Positions 51,910 to 59,632 of a stretch of 64,000 nucleotides of DNA are shown piece after piece; position 1 is the first letter of the stretch, and the number at the start of each line of letters is the position of its first letter. The stretch is from Nitrososphaerota archaeon (lineage in GTDB: Archaea; Thermoproteota; Nitrososphaeria; Nitrososphaerales; Nitrosopumilaceae), in the NCBI GenBank assembly GCA_021325595.1, contig JAJPGX010000013.1, positions 22,786 to 86,785 on the forward strand, read 5' to 3'. The translations under genes and the position numbers were made by a program. The notes beneath the pieces were generated by a model that had not been told where the DNA came from, searched no databases, and saw nothing but the letters and a program-made list of their open reading frames with translations.

Positions 51910-52794
51910 CTAAGAATTAAAGTAAGATAAGGCTTGGGTGATGTTGCTTATCTCTATCACCTTCATTCCATACTCACTTTCCATGATGGGTGACAAGGGT
52001 TTTTCTTCTAGTGTACAAGATCTATAAACAAACACTCCTTCTTTTCGCTCGTCACATGTTTGTACCTGTGTTACTGCTTGTCCTTGCGGCACTAGGAAAG
52101 TTTTGGCTCCAAATTTTCCTGCGGCATCAGCTTTTTGTTCCGCACCACCTATTTTTCCAATAGAGCCATCCGGTTCTATGGTTCCAGTCATCAAGACTTG
52201 ATCATTAATTGTTTTGTTAGTGATAACTGAAATTAATAATACCGTCATTGCACCACCTGCGCTACCACCATCTACTGCCTGTAGATCCTGTGCGTTTTCA
52301 GATGACACTGAAAATATTACATCTTTTTTTGATAGATCTATGTTTGTAATTTTTTGCGCCACCATAACTGCCGTCCTTGCAGATGTTTGAAAATCAACGC
52401 CAGTTGGAATTGCTGTATTGACAAGTACCAATCCTGTGCCATCTCTTGTTTCTACGGATATCTTCAATACGGTTCCAACATATGTTGTAGTCTCAAAGAA
52501 ACCATCGCTTTCCATAACTGGCTTTACTGCAACAGCTGAAATGGATTGAAACCTATTTTCATTTTTATTTGATATCTGAGGTGTATTAAGTGACATAGGC
52601 ACAGACTGCCTTGTAGAATAATTCTGTAACTGTGAAGACAATGTGGACAATTTCTGTGCGTAAGCATCATTTTGTTTTTTATATTCAGCAATGATACCCT
52701 CTAGATCGTCATTTTTCTTGTATTGTATATAATTAAAAATTACAGAAACAATTACTATTGCTATGAGGGTATATGCTAGTATGCGCCTAGCCAT
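51910..52794 (-). CDS. Membrane-anchored Lon-type (S16) protease domain protein
   Basis: From ATG 52794 the protein is 294 residues. An N-terminal membrane helix (residues about 6-22) leads to a coiled stretch (about 30-60) and then a Lon proteolytic domain. The catalytic dyad is Ser178 (DGGSAGGAM) and Lys221 (GGAEQKADAA). There is no AAA+ ATPase domain, so it is not LonB; it resembles stand-alone secreted S16 domains. The catalytic part should face outside. An upstream in-frame codon at 52809 adds five residues, but a TATA-like ctatttag near 52821 fits 52794. Confidence 0.85.
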   Translation of the reverse strand: MARRILAYTLIAIVIVSVIFNYIQYKKNDDLEGIIAEYKKQNDAYAQKLSTLSSQLQNYSTRQSVPMSLNTPQISNKNENRFQSISAVAVKPVMESDGFFETTTYVGTVLKISVETRDGTGLVLVNTAIPTGVDFQTSARTAVMVAQKITNIDLSKKDVIFSVSSENAQDLQAVDGGSAGGAMTVLLISVITNKTINDQVLMTGTIEPDGSIGKIGGAEQKADAAGKFGAKTFLVPQGQAVTQVQTCDERKEGVFVYRSCTLEEKPLSPIMESEYGMKVIEISNITQALSYFNS

Positions 52795-52847
52795 ATAAAA
52801 AATAATCACATACGCACTAAATAGATTTTTGCAGCTAGAAAAGTAAT

Positions 52848-52855
52848 GTTATATT
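52848..52855 (+). promoter_or_regulatory. TATA-like box of the splicing endonuclease gene
   Basis: gttatatt is centred 27 bases before the ATG at 52879, favouring it over TTG 52864. Confidence 0.45.
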
Positions 52856-52878
52856 GATATGGTTTGTTTGAAACGTTA

Positions 52879-53448
52879 ATGTCCGAACTAGAATCCCAAG
52901 TAGAAGGTACCTTGGTAAAGGATCATGTTCTTGTGGAAAATAAGGAGATGCAACATAGTTTGGAACTCAAAGGATTTGGAGAAGAAAACAAGAAAAAGTT
53001 TTATCTAAAACCGTTTGAATCTCTTTATTTACTATATATTGATAAACTCAAACTTTTGCGAGGCAAACAAGAAGTGAGTTTTGAACATCTAGTCGATGAA
53101 TGCATAAAACATGATCCTGATGCGTTTACAAAATTTCTAATTTACAGGGATTTGCGAACAAGGGGTTATGTAGCAAAGGATGGATTTGGGTTTGGTTCGG
53201 ATTTTAGAGTTTACGAGAGGGGCCAGTTTGGTGAAAAGGGAACAAAGTACGTTGTTTTTGGTCTTACAGAAGGCAAGAGACAAAAAATAAGCTTGCTTCA
53301 AAAACAAATTGAGCAGATCACAACCATGGGAAAAGAACCAGTGATCGCAGTGATTGAAAGACGAGGTGAAGTCATTTATTATAAAGTATCAAAGATTCAA
53401 TTTCTACAAAATAAAGATCAGCCAGGTACCTCTAATATAGAATTTTAA
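52879..53448 (+). CDS. endA: tRNA-splicing endonuclease subunit (EndA family), catalytic His replaced
   Basis: The 189-residue protein (from ATG 52879) has the EndA two-domain build and IYRDLRTRGYVAKDGFGFGSDFRVYERG, very close to characterised archaeal EndA. Aligned with the M. jannaschii enzyme, the catalytic Tyr (Tyr112) and Lys (Lys152) are present, but the His lies where this protein reads EKGTKYVV, with Gly121/Thr122. It may be the structural subunit of a heterotetramer or a changed active site. It cleaves, or helps cleave, pre-tRNA introns such as that at 20035-20050. Confidence 0.88.
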   Translation: MSELESQVEGTLVKDHVLVENKEMQHSLELKGFGEENKKKFYLKPFESLYLLYIDKLKLLRGKQEVSFEHLVDECIKHDPDAFTKFLIYRDLRTRGYVAKDGFGFGSDFRVYERGQFGEKGTKYVVFGLTEGKRQKISLLQKQIEQITTMGKEPVIAVIERRGEVIYYKVSKIQFLQNKDQPGTSNIEF

Positions 53449-53594
53449 TTGTGAAAAATTTCAAAACAAAAATGCATGCATAAGGTATTCATTTTTCATA
53501 TTGTACTAAAGACATGAAGTGCAGGAAGAATCAAAAATGATGGTCATATTAAATTGGATTACGTATCAAAGGTCAGTAACCGTTTTATAGCAAG

Positions 53595-53606
53595 ACACGA
53601 TCGTGT
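53595..53606. promoter_or_regulatory. 12-bp perfect palindrome just before a secreted protein gene
   Basis: acacgatcgtgt is a perfect inverted repeat between a TATA-like ttttatag (53583-53590) and the ATG at 53612. A protein bound here would block transcription start. Confidence 0.5.
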
Positions 53607-53611
53607 AGCTA

Positions 53612-54025
53612 ATGAAGATTTTACTGTCTATTCTGTGCATAATTGTATCACTTGGAGCATTACAATACTCTCATGCAACAAGCGGAATCTCCATTACGTC
53701 GCCAGTTATGGTTGATACTGTGGGAAAGCCCCTTAATGATTTTCATGTAGGGCAACAGATCGGTGTCGAATCAACATTAACCAATAACGGAAGTTCAGAA
53801 CAAAAGTTTGCCTATATGGTACAAGTACTTGACAATTCTGGTGCTACCGAACATTTTGAAAGCTTTTCAGCGTCCATGCTCTCACAACAGTCTTTTACTG
53901 CATCACAAGTATGGATACCAAAAAATCCGGGGCATTACACAGTTCAAGTATTTGTATGGGACAGTCTGTCCTCTGGAATACCATTAACTGACGTACTCCA
54001 AAAACAAATAACCATAAATCCGTGA
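53612..54025 (+). CDS. Secreted protein with one CARDB-like Ig fold
   Basis: The 137-residue protein has a signal peptide (residues about 3-22) and one beta-sandwich domain with LNDFHVGQQIGVESTLTNNG and HYTVQVFVWDS, similar to CARDB/DUF11-type folds. It is likely external. A TATA-like ttttatag at 53583-53590 with a 12-bp palindrome lies just upstream. Function unknown. Confidence 0.75.
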   Translation: MKILLSILCIIVSLGALQYSHATSGISITSPVMVDTVGKPLNDFHVGQQIGVESTLTNNGSSEQKFAYMVQVLDNSGATEHFESFSASMLSQQSFTASQVWIPKNPGHYTVQVFVWDSLSSGIPLTDVLQKQITINP

Positions 54026-54130
54026 TTGGAACAAGACAGAACCAGAAAAATTTTGATTTAAGTCTTTGGTAGAAATCAATAGGACGAATTCTTCCAATCT
54101 CTTATTTATTATGCCAATTCTTGTTAGCTC

Positions 54131-54337
54131 ATGCCAGATGAATCATGTAGAACATGTGGGGGATCACTTGTCAGACTATCACTATGTTCACAATGTAGGA
54201 AGATTATACAAAAAAAATGCGATATTTGTAATAATGTTACATGTGAACAATTTCATACTGAATGCAGAAAACATAATTCCACATTGCAAGAGTATACATT
54301 AGAACGGTTTCCAAATTTTAGAATCACAAATGCATAA
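54131..54337 (+). CDS. Zinc-binding miniprotein with three CxxC pairs
   Basis: The 68-residue protein has CRTCGGSL (residues 6-13), CSQCRKI (19-25), CDICNNVTCEQFHTEC (30-45) and a His near the end, giving three CxxC pairs plus further Cys/His. It fits two zinc ribbons or a double-knuckle. No catalytic domain is seen, so it may bind nucleic acid or protein. The longer frame starting at 54066 in another phase is a shadow. Confidence 0.75.
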   Translation: MPDESCRTCGGSLVRLSLCSQCRKIIQKKCDICNNVTCEQFHTECRKHNSTLQEYTLERFPNFRITNA

Positions 54338-54353
54338 ATTAATTCAAAAATAA

Positions 54354-54429
54354 TGCTCCCGCCGGGATTTGAACCCGGGATCACTGCCTTGAGAGGGCAG
54401 TATGCTTAGCCGGACTACACCACAGGAGC
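54354..54429 (-). tRNA. trnE(CTC): tRNA-Glu (anticodon CTC)
   Basis: On the minus strand acceptor GCTCCTG pairs with CGGGAGC (one U-G), discriminator A at 54354. The anticodon stem CTGCC/GGCAG closes CTCTCAA with CTC. D arm and T arm (CCGGG-TTCAAAT-CCCGG) are complete. No intron. Confidence 0.93.
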
Positions 54430-54506
54430 TATCTTAAAGCCATAAAGAATAGCAATTTAAAGGAATGTTTTATGTTTGAATGGATTTGTAAACTTTAACA
54501 GCTTTG

Positions 54507-54520
54507 AAACTTTATAGCAA
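54507..54520 (+). promoter_or_regulatory. TATA-like box of the 293-aa gene
   Basis: aactttatagcaaa is centred about 27 bases before the ATG at 54541. Confidence 0.45.
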
Positions 54521-54540
54521 AATCAACAAGTCAAATTTCT

Positions 54541-55422
54541 ATGGATATCAAAGAATTTCCAAAACTACTCTCCTTAGCATCTTTTCCAATGGGGCTTGGA
54601 GGATGTCGAAGTGACCGAACTAGCTTTGATTGTTGTGAATACAACATAACCGTAATGGATGGCAAAACTGGTCAATCAATAAGCGAAGTTTCAGGGAACC
54701 TCGTCAAGATTCATCATTGTTCATTAAATGAAAATAATGCTGCAGTACTAAACCAATTACAAAACCTAACTATCATAAATGATGAGCAATGGCGTCTTAG
54801 AATGTTGGTATCTGAAATAAAAGAGAAAAAAGAAAAGATAATGCTTTCTTATGCAAAAAGTTGTCTTGTTGATGCTGGAATTTTCTCTAATAAAGCAAAA
54901 GATTCTGTAAAGGAAAAAGACCTATTTGCAGGTGTGTGGATAAAATGCGCTTCATATTTTCTTGCAGATGCAATTTCTTGTCTCAATTTTAAAAGGCCAA
55001 GTCCTGTACACATGTTAGAGTCTCTCAGAAACATGAAAAAAAACGTAATAAATCAGAATCTCTCACTTATACATCGAATGCTCGGTATTGAGAGAGCCTC
55101 TACATCACTTTTATCAAGAATGGTAAAATCCACCATTGGCTTTTCTGATATAGTTGAAAATAACGGACATTCGAAAATAATTCAGAAAAAAGTCAATTAT
55201 CTTTTGGAAAACTCACTTCTCTCAGATTGTTATTTCTATCTTGGATATGTAAACCGAGACAACATTATAAAAATAAAAAACAAAATCCATCATAACCCTG
55301 AATTTATTCACATTTTAAAGGTTGGTCTTGATATAGAACATGATCCCTTTGTATTAGATAAACAGGCAAGTGAACTTCTACAAGCAACCAATGAAGTACT
55401 AGCAGATCTAAAACATACATAG
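54541..55422 (+). CDS. Hypothetical protein, Cys-bearing N-terminus
   Basis: The 293-residue soluble protein starts MDIKEFPKLLSLASFPMGL and has several cysteines near the N-terminus (GGCRSDRTSFDCCEYN) and along the chain (HHC, KSC, IKC, ISC). The rest is mainly helical. No membrane helix is seen. A TATA-like box supports the start. I do not recognise the family. Confidence 0.7.
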   Translation: MDIKEFPKLLSLASFPMGLGGCRSDRTSFDCCEYNITVMDGKTGQSISEVSGNLVKIHHCSLNENNAAVLNQLQNLTIINDEQWRLRMLVSEIKEKKEKIMLSYAKSCLVDAGIFSNKAKDSVKEKDLFAGVWIKCASYFLADAISCLNFKRPSPVHMLESLRNMKKNVINQNLSLIHRMLGIERASTSLLSRMVKSTIGFSDIVENNGHSKIIQKKVNYLLENSLLSDCYFYLGYVNRDNIIKIKNKIHHNPEFIHILKVGLDIEHDPFVLDKQASELLQATNEVLADLKHT

Positions 55423-55444
55423 AATATAAGATAAATTTCGATAA

Positions 55445-55453
55445 CTTTTAAAA
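55445..55453 (+). promoter_or_regulatory. TATA-like box of the 47-aa Cys-rich protein
   Basis: cttttaaaa lies about 27 bases before the ATG at 55476 and supports it as a real gene. Confidence 0.45.
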
Positions 55454-55475
55454 CCCTAGCACCTTCATCCCAAGT

Positions 55476-55619
55476 ATGACAGATGCAGCATGCGGATGCG
55501 AAGCAGCTTCTGATAATGGCGTCGAATGTGACTGCCAAATGCAAGGAGAATGCTATTGTGATGCCAGTTGTATGTGCAAAGAACCAGTTTGCAAAGAGCA
55601 AGTAGCATCATTCAAATAG
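55476..55619 (+). CDS. Cys-rich miniprotein (47 aa, 9 Cys), metallothionein-like
   Basis: An ATG-to-TAG frame gives 47 residues with nine cysteines, mostly as Cys-x-Cys steps (6/8, 18/20, 26/28, 32/34, then 39). Acidic residues dominate and there are no His. Such density is typical of metallothionein-like metal-binding peptides. A TATA-like box is well placed. A T-rich stretch (55633-55648) follows, between this gene and the next convergent one. Confidence 0.7.
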   Translation: MTDAACGCEAASDNGVECDCQMQGECYCDASCMCKEPVCKEQVASFK

Positions 55620-55629
55620 AATTTTATGC

Positions 55630-55648
55630 ACTCTTTCTTTTCTTTTTT
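55630..55648. terminator. T-rich/A-rich region between convergent miniproteins
   Basis: cactctttcttttctttttt follows the Cys-rich gene; the T runs could terminate plus-strand transcription. Low certainty. Confidence 0.3.
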
Positions 55649-55663
55649 AAAAACCTTTAGAGA

Positions 55664-55834
55664 CTACTTTTCATCTTCTGTTTTGAAACCCCAGGATTTT
55701 ACAAGTTCTTTTTGAAATTTGTCCACTTGTTTTTCATTTAAGGGATCACCACAATTTTTGTGTGTTGGAACAACTACCATTCCATCAAGTTTGAAATCTA
55801 CTTCATACATGTGGACTTTTTCACATTCACACAT
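55664..55834 (-). CDS. Small acidic protein with CxC start (56 aa)
   Basis: A minus-strand ATG-to-TAG frame gives 56 residues: MCECEKVHMYEVDFKLDGMV (first 20), then PTHKNCGDPLNEKQVDKF and a charged tail. Cys2, Cys4 and a later Cys with His make metal binding possible. The TATA-like aaatataa on the minus strand lies about 27 bases upstream. No family recognised. Confidence 0.65.
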   Translation of the reverse strand: MCECEKVHMYEVDFKLDGMVVVPTHKNCGDPLNEKQVDKFQKELVKSWGFKTEDEK

Positions 55835-55911
55835 ATTTGCAGTTAAAACCTGTCCATTATATTTGCTTATTTGAAAGATTTAACTATGCCATTTCTATAT
55901 ATTGAAAATGC

Positions 55912-57342
55912 ATGCAAAGACATTTGGTATTTGCAGTTTTAGCAGTTTTACTTCTAATTCCAATTGGAACTCAATTTGTTCATGCTACTACTTGGTACCC
56001 TGGACAAGGACTCAAACAAGGTGATTATTTTAAATACAAAGTGTGTTGGACTGATTGGCATAATTGCGCTCCACTTGAGATTGATTTCTGGGTAGCAAAC
56101 AAGACAAGTAATGGTAATGGTTGGAATTTGGAATTCTTGGCAATTGATGGTTCTATTGTACAAAAGGGGAAGGTTTCAATAGGCACAATAACCCCTGATC
56201 CAACATATTCGGATAGTAACGTTGCAGATTATTCCAATGTTTTTAAAAATACAATAGCTTGGCTTGATGCATTTTCTACAAAGGTTCTTCCACAAGATCT
56301 TAGTTCTCCTTCATGGGGTAGAACGGGTTCTGTTGGTGGACAAAATGTAGCCAGTACGGGTCAAGAATCTGTAACTGTACAAGCTGGTACCTATAAGACA
56401 TGGGTATTGGGATGGCACAAGTCAGTTGACAATAAGATCTGGGTTGCTCCTGAAATACCATTCCCTGTTAAAGCCATAGTATACACTGATGTGACAAGTG
56501 GAGTTCCTCCACCTGACTATAATTTGGAATTGTTACAGACAGGAAATAGTCAAACAGAACCATCGTTTCTCAATGTACAATCTACTGCAATAGCTGGTGT
56601 AAGCTCTAACTGTCCATCGCCAGATATGGTTAATGATGCTAATCATGATACTGCAACAACTGATACGGCTTCCATGATAATAGAGTATAGGTATAGTCCG
56701 GCAACTCCGCATCAAGGCTGTCCGGTAGAATTTAGGCTAGATTTTGAAAAACCATTTGATCAAAGCCAACATTACAGTAATACTCATTATGACATATTCA
56801 TAGTAGATGACCAAGGAAAACAGATATTTTCAGAAGCTCAAAGTAAGGGAAGACAAGATTTGTTTGCACCAGTAGGTACTGACGATTTAACCATACTGTT
56901 ACAAGGAACTGTACCCACATCTCATTTTGTATTAGCTGTATATGGTACTGGTCCTGAAGGAACAACTCCTAATCCAAGCTTGGGTGGACTAATAAAATTT
57001 GATGTCAAGACAGCAGAGCCATTTACCTCTAATGGTGGAAATCAAGGTTCCGGAGCCAACACTGGACAACCAATCGTCATTCCAAACTGGATTAGAAATA
57101 ATGCCAAATGGTGGCATGATGGTACAATTGACGATAATACATTTGTGCAAGGCATTCAATACATGATTCAGAATGGCATCATGCAAGTACCTCATGGAAC
57201 CCAATCTGGCTCATCCTCAAACCAGATTCCATCTTGGATAAAGAACAATGCTGGTTGGTGGGCAGATGGTACAATTGACGATAATACATTTGTGCAAGGC
57301 ATTCAATTCATGATTACCAATGGAATTATTGTACTCAAATAA
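55912..57342 (+). CDS. Secreted protein with two C-terminal Trp-rich repeats
   Basis: The 476-residue protein has a signal peptide (residues about 3-25). Its first domain (about 26-210) has a counterpart in the next gene: WYPGQGLKQGDYFKYKV and IPFPVKAIVYTDV. A middle beta domain follows (about 225-370). Two repeats of about 40 residues with the core IPSWIKNNAGWWADGTIDDN-x-F-x-x-GIQ end the protein. The same module closes the protein at 20128-21048. It is probably on the cell surface; function unknown. Confidence 0.8.
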   Translation: MQRHLVFAVLAVLLLIPIGTQFVHATTWYPGQGLKQGDYFKYKVCWTDWHNCAPLEIDFWVANKTSNGNGWNLEFLAIDGSIVQKGKVSIGTITPDPTYSDSNVADYSNVFKNTIAWLDAFSTKVLPQDLSSPSWGRTGSVGGQNVASTGQESVTVQAGTYKTWVLGWHKSVDNKIWVAPEIPFPVKAIVYTDVTSGVPPPDYNLELLQTGNSQTEPSFLNVQSTAIAGVSSNCPSPDMVNDANHDTATTDTASMIIEYRYSPATPHQGCPVEFRLDFEKPFDQSQHYSNTHYDIFIVDDQGKQIFSEAQSKGRQDLFAPVGTDDLTILLQGTVPTSHFVLAVYGTGPEGTTPNPSLGGLIKFDVKTAEPFTSNGGNQGSGANTGQPIVIPNWIRNNAKWWHDGTIDDNTFVQGIQYMIQNGIMQVPHGTQSGSSSNQIPSWIKNNAGWWADGTIDDNTFVQGIQFMITNGIIVLK

Positions 57343-57365
57343 TTATTTTAAAAATGATTCCCATC

Positions 57366-57377
57366 AAATATAAAACT
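57366..57377 (+). promoter_or_regulatory. TATA-like box of the 225-aa gene
   Basis: caaatataaaac is centred about 28 bases before the ATG at 57399. Confidence 0.45.
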
Positions 57378-57398
57378 CTAACCAATTGACTGTGATTA

Positions 57399-58076
57399 AT
57401 GCCTAACATACGAATGGTAATTGTTTTTGCTATAATAATAATTGCGGGTGCAACAGGACTGACTTGGCCATACCTATCTACCATGAAGCCAATCTATTTT
57501 GCCCCAATGCAAGCAAGTCAATGGCATATGGGAAAAGGATCACAATATGATCCCGAAATGACATATCAAGTTTCTTTTAATAATACAAAATTTACTGCAG
57601 ACATGAAATTTCTTCCTGCTCAAAACAATCAACAACTATTAGTAAAGATTTTTCCAAGTAATGGTTCTAAAGAAATTGATCAAACTGTTACAATAGGACT
57701 TGTATATGATTTTCCTGATGTATCACCTGCAGCAAAACCATATTTTGATATACTTGATCAAACTGTTTTCTCAATGCGAGATTATGCTACCGATGAAAAA
57801 TATCTTGCAAAGAATGCAGAATGGGGAGATTTGTACATAGGAGCAAACCACGAAAAACTAAAAGTTACAGAATCGGGAAAACAATCATTTGGGTTTGGTT
57901 CTGCCACCGCGTATGTTTTATCATATAGGATTGGTACTAACTTTAACAAATTTTGGATTGTGGATAATTTGCCAATGCCAGTAAAGGCTGAAGTTTATGA
58001 TACGGACGGTAATCTGCAGTATACCTACGAATTGGTATCCTTAAAAGCGCCCTCTACTCCTGGTCTTACCTCATAA
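57399..58076 (+). CDS. Membrane-anchored secreted protein related to its upstream neighbour
   Basis: The 225-residue protein has an N-terminal membrane helix (residues about 5-25) and one external domain. Matching steps with the first domain of the preceding gene include WHMGKGSQYDPEMTYQV against WYPGQGLKQGDYFKYKV and LPMPVKAEVYDTDG against IPFPVKAIVYTDV. It lacks the Trp-rich repeats. Its last 52 bases overlap the convergent gene. Function unknown. Confidence 0.7.
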   Translation: MPNIRMVIVFAIIIIAGATGLTWPYLSTMKPIYFAPMQASQWHMGKGSQYDPEMTYQVSFNNTKFTADMKFLPAQNNQQLLVKIFPSNGSKEIDQTVTIGLVYDFPDVSPAAKPYFDILDQTVFSMRDYATDEKYLAKNAEWGDLYIGANHEKLKVTESGKQSFGFGSATAYVLSYRIGTNFNKFWIVDNLPMPVKAEVYDTDGNLQYTYELVSLKAPSTPGLTS

Positions 58077-58543
58077 CAATTTACAAGTAACCAATTACAA
58101 AACCTTGATATCTTTTCATCAATTTTTCCCCATACATGTAATGATGCGGGAAGGATATCTAATCTGTACCCACTTCCAATAATTCTTACACCCTCTTTTC
58201 CTTCATACATATACGCATCTTGAACGTCAACAGAATCAAGAATCTCAAGAGATTTTCTTTTTATTAGATCTCTTGATATTGTAAAAGATTTACTGTTTCT
58301 TTGGAAAACAAAACCCAAATTTTCTGTTCCATACGACTCAAAATCCATTATCTTATCTCTTTCTGGAAAATTTAGCGTTAGTCTAATTCCATAAGTTTGT
58401 CCAACCTTTGTTGCAATTTCATTAATGGTGGAAAACGCAAGACCGGGATTTTTTTTCAAAAGAAATCTTATCTGTGCAAAATTGGATTTGAGTTCTTTTT
58501 GGAGTGTGCTGATTATATGTAAAAAGATCACGATTAGAATCAA
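58025..58543 (-). CDS. Hypothetical protein overlapping its convergent neighbour
   Basis: The 172-residue protein has a hydrophobic start that may be artefactual (TTG start; GTG 58531-58529-type codon inside) and a soluble alpha/beta body (NPGLAFSTINEIATKVG, RIIGSGYRLDILPASLHVWG). It overlaps the convergent 57399 gene by 52 bases. No family recognised; real in view of its coding-like composition. Confidence 0.6.
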   Translation of the reverse strand: MILIVIFLHIISTLQKELKSNFAQIRFLLKKNPGLAFSTINEIATKVGQTYGIRLTLNFPERDKIMDFESYGTENLGFVFQRNSKSFTISRDLIKRKSLEILDSVDVQDAYMYEGKEGVRIIGSGYRLDILPASLHVWGKIDEKISRFCNWLLVNCYEVRPGVEGAFKDTNS

Positions 58544-58590
58544 AAATTTTTCTCATATATTTATTGGGTTTGACTTAATTACAAGAAAAA

Positions 58591-59244
58591 TTGACAATTA
58601 CTATGCTTCCGCTGGACAAAGATGGGATGCCTTACGATGAGGGCTCTGAACGTGCCTCCAGTGTGGAAGATTATAAAGTTACATGCATACAATTTATCAA
58701 AGATATTTGTAATGATTATCTTGCATGGGTAGATTATTACAAACTTCCAGAAGAAGAAGACAAGAAGAGACGATCAAGAATTAGTTTTATTGTTGAACGT
58801 ACTAGTGATTGGATAGCAAAGATTGCAACCACAATAAAAGCAGTAGATATAGTAATGAATGATGGTATACAAAAAATGGCAGAAAGCACAGCTGGATATC
58901 CCTTTCAAATGGGTGTATTTGTAAACAATTCCTCTGGATATACTCTTGCAAAACCAGGTGTGATAGACATTAATGTCAAAGCTACGGGACGAGAAGGCCG
59001 CAAAGTAAGACTAGGATGGCATCAGCAAGAAAAACGATTTCTGATTAGTTCTACAAACCCTGTATCTATTGATGAAGCAAACATCCCAGAATACGATTTT
59101 GATATGCTTGATATTCATCTACAAATGGACGCACAACAATGTCAAAAACAAGATGTTATATCGTTTACAGTTATAGTTGCTGAAACAAAGGATGGACAAG
59201 AAACGGAACGACGTGGACTGACCACTATTATTCATTTAATGTAA
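58591..59244 (+). CDS. Hypothetical protein
   Basis: The 217-residue protein is soluble: an N-terminal helical part (about 20-100, SSVEDYKVTCIQFIKDICND) and a beta-rich C-terminal part (about 105-215, MGVFVNNSSGYTLAKPGVID, GRKVRLGWHQQEKRFLISS). Starts are TTG 58591, fitted by a TATA-like atatatttatt at 58555-58565, or ATG 58603. Its last 17 bases overlap the convergent next gene. Function unknown. Confidence 0.7.
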   Translation: MTITMLPLDKDGMPYDEGSERASSVEDYKVTCIQFIKDICNDYLAWVDYYKLPEEEDKKRRSRISFIVERTSDWIAKIATTIKAVDIVMNDGIQKMAESTAGYPFQMGVFVNNSSGYTLAKPGVIDINVKATGREGRKVRLGWHQQEKRFLISSTNPVSIDEANIPEYDFDMLDIHLQMDAQQCQKQDVISFTVIVAETKDGQETERRGLTTIIHLM

Positions 59245-59545
59245 CCTCTAACACTATTCTGGCATCTTCAGATCTGTGGTCTGAATACTTTAGATTGGAT
59301 ATTTTTTTACAAATTTGTTCATCAGTAACTAATGACGCAGTACCTTCTAGGATATGATCATTGTACTGTACTTTTACTTTGGGATTTGAAATGGCATTTT
59401 TTAGCCAATCGCTATTTGGATTTCTTCTTGAGAAATAGAATTTTCCATTGTGGTATACAGCCCTTAATTCTACTGTGTGTTCTACCCCTGTCTTTCTTCC
59501 AATTGTGACAAGGGTTGATCTGAAAGCTCCTTCCTGTAATTCCAT
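59228..59545 (-). CDS. Nitroreductase/F420-type split-barrel flavin- or deazaflavin-binding protein
   Basis: The 105-residue protein begins with IGRKTGVEHTVELRAVYHNG, then NPNSDWLKNAISNPKVKVQY, the pattern of deazaflavin-dependent nitroreductase (DDN) and related FMN/F420-binding split barrels. It may reduce a hydrophobic substrate with F420H2, which fits the CofE gene at 28720-29499. Partner and substrate unknown. Confidence 0.75.
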   Translation of the reverse strand: MELQEGAFRSTLVTIGRKTGVEHTVELRAVYHNGKFYFSRRNPNSDWLKNAISNPKVKVQYNDHILEGTASLVTDEQICKKISNLKYSDHRSEDARIVLEVTLNE

Positions 59546-59632
59546 GACGGTGATTTTGTTTTAAAGAATTTAACCTATTGGATCGAAATCTATGATACCG
59601 GATCCGATAAACCCACTCTACAAATCTGCCTC

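Noticed and set aside
54066..54302. Plus-strand 78-aa frame over the Zn miniprotein
   Set aside because: The alternative frame at 54131 has the zinc pattern and an ATG; this one is its shadow.
50928..54378. Identical 19-bp stretch in tRNA-Gly and tRNA-Glu, possible attachment-site pair
   Set aside because: It is the shared T-arm of two intact tRNA genes, so similarity is expected and not a sign of integration.
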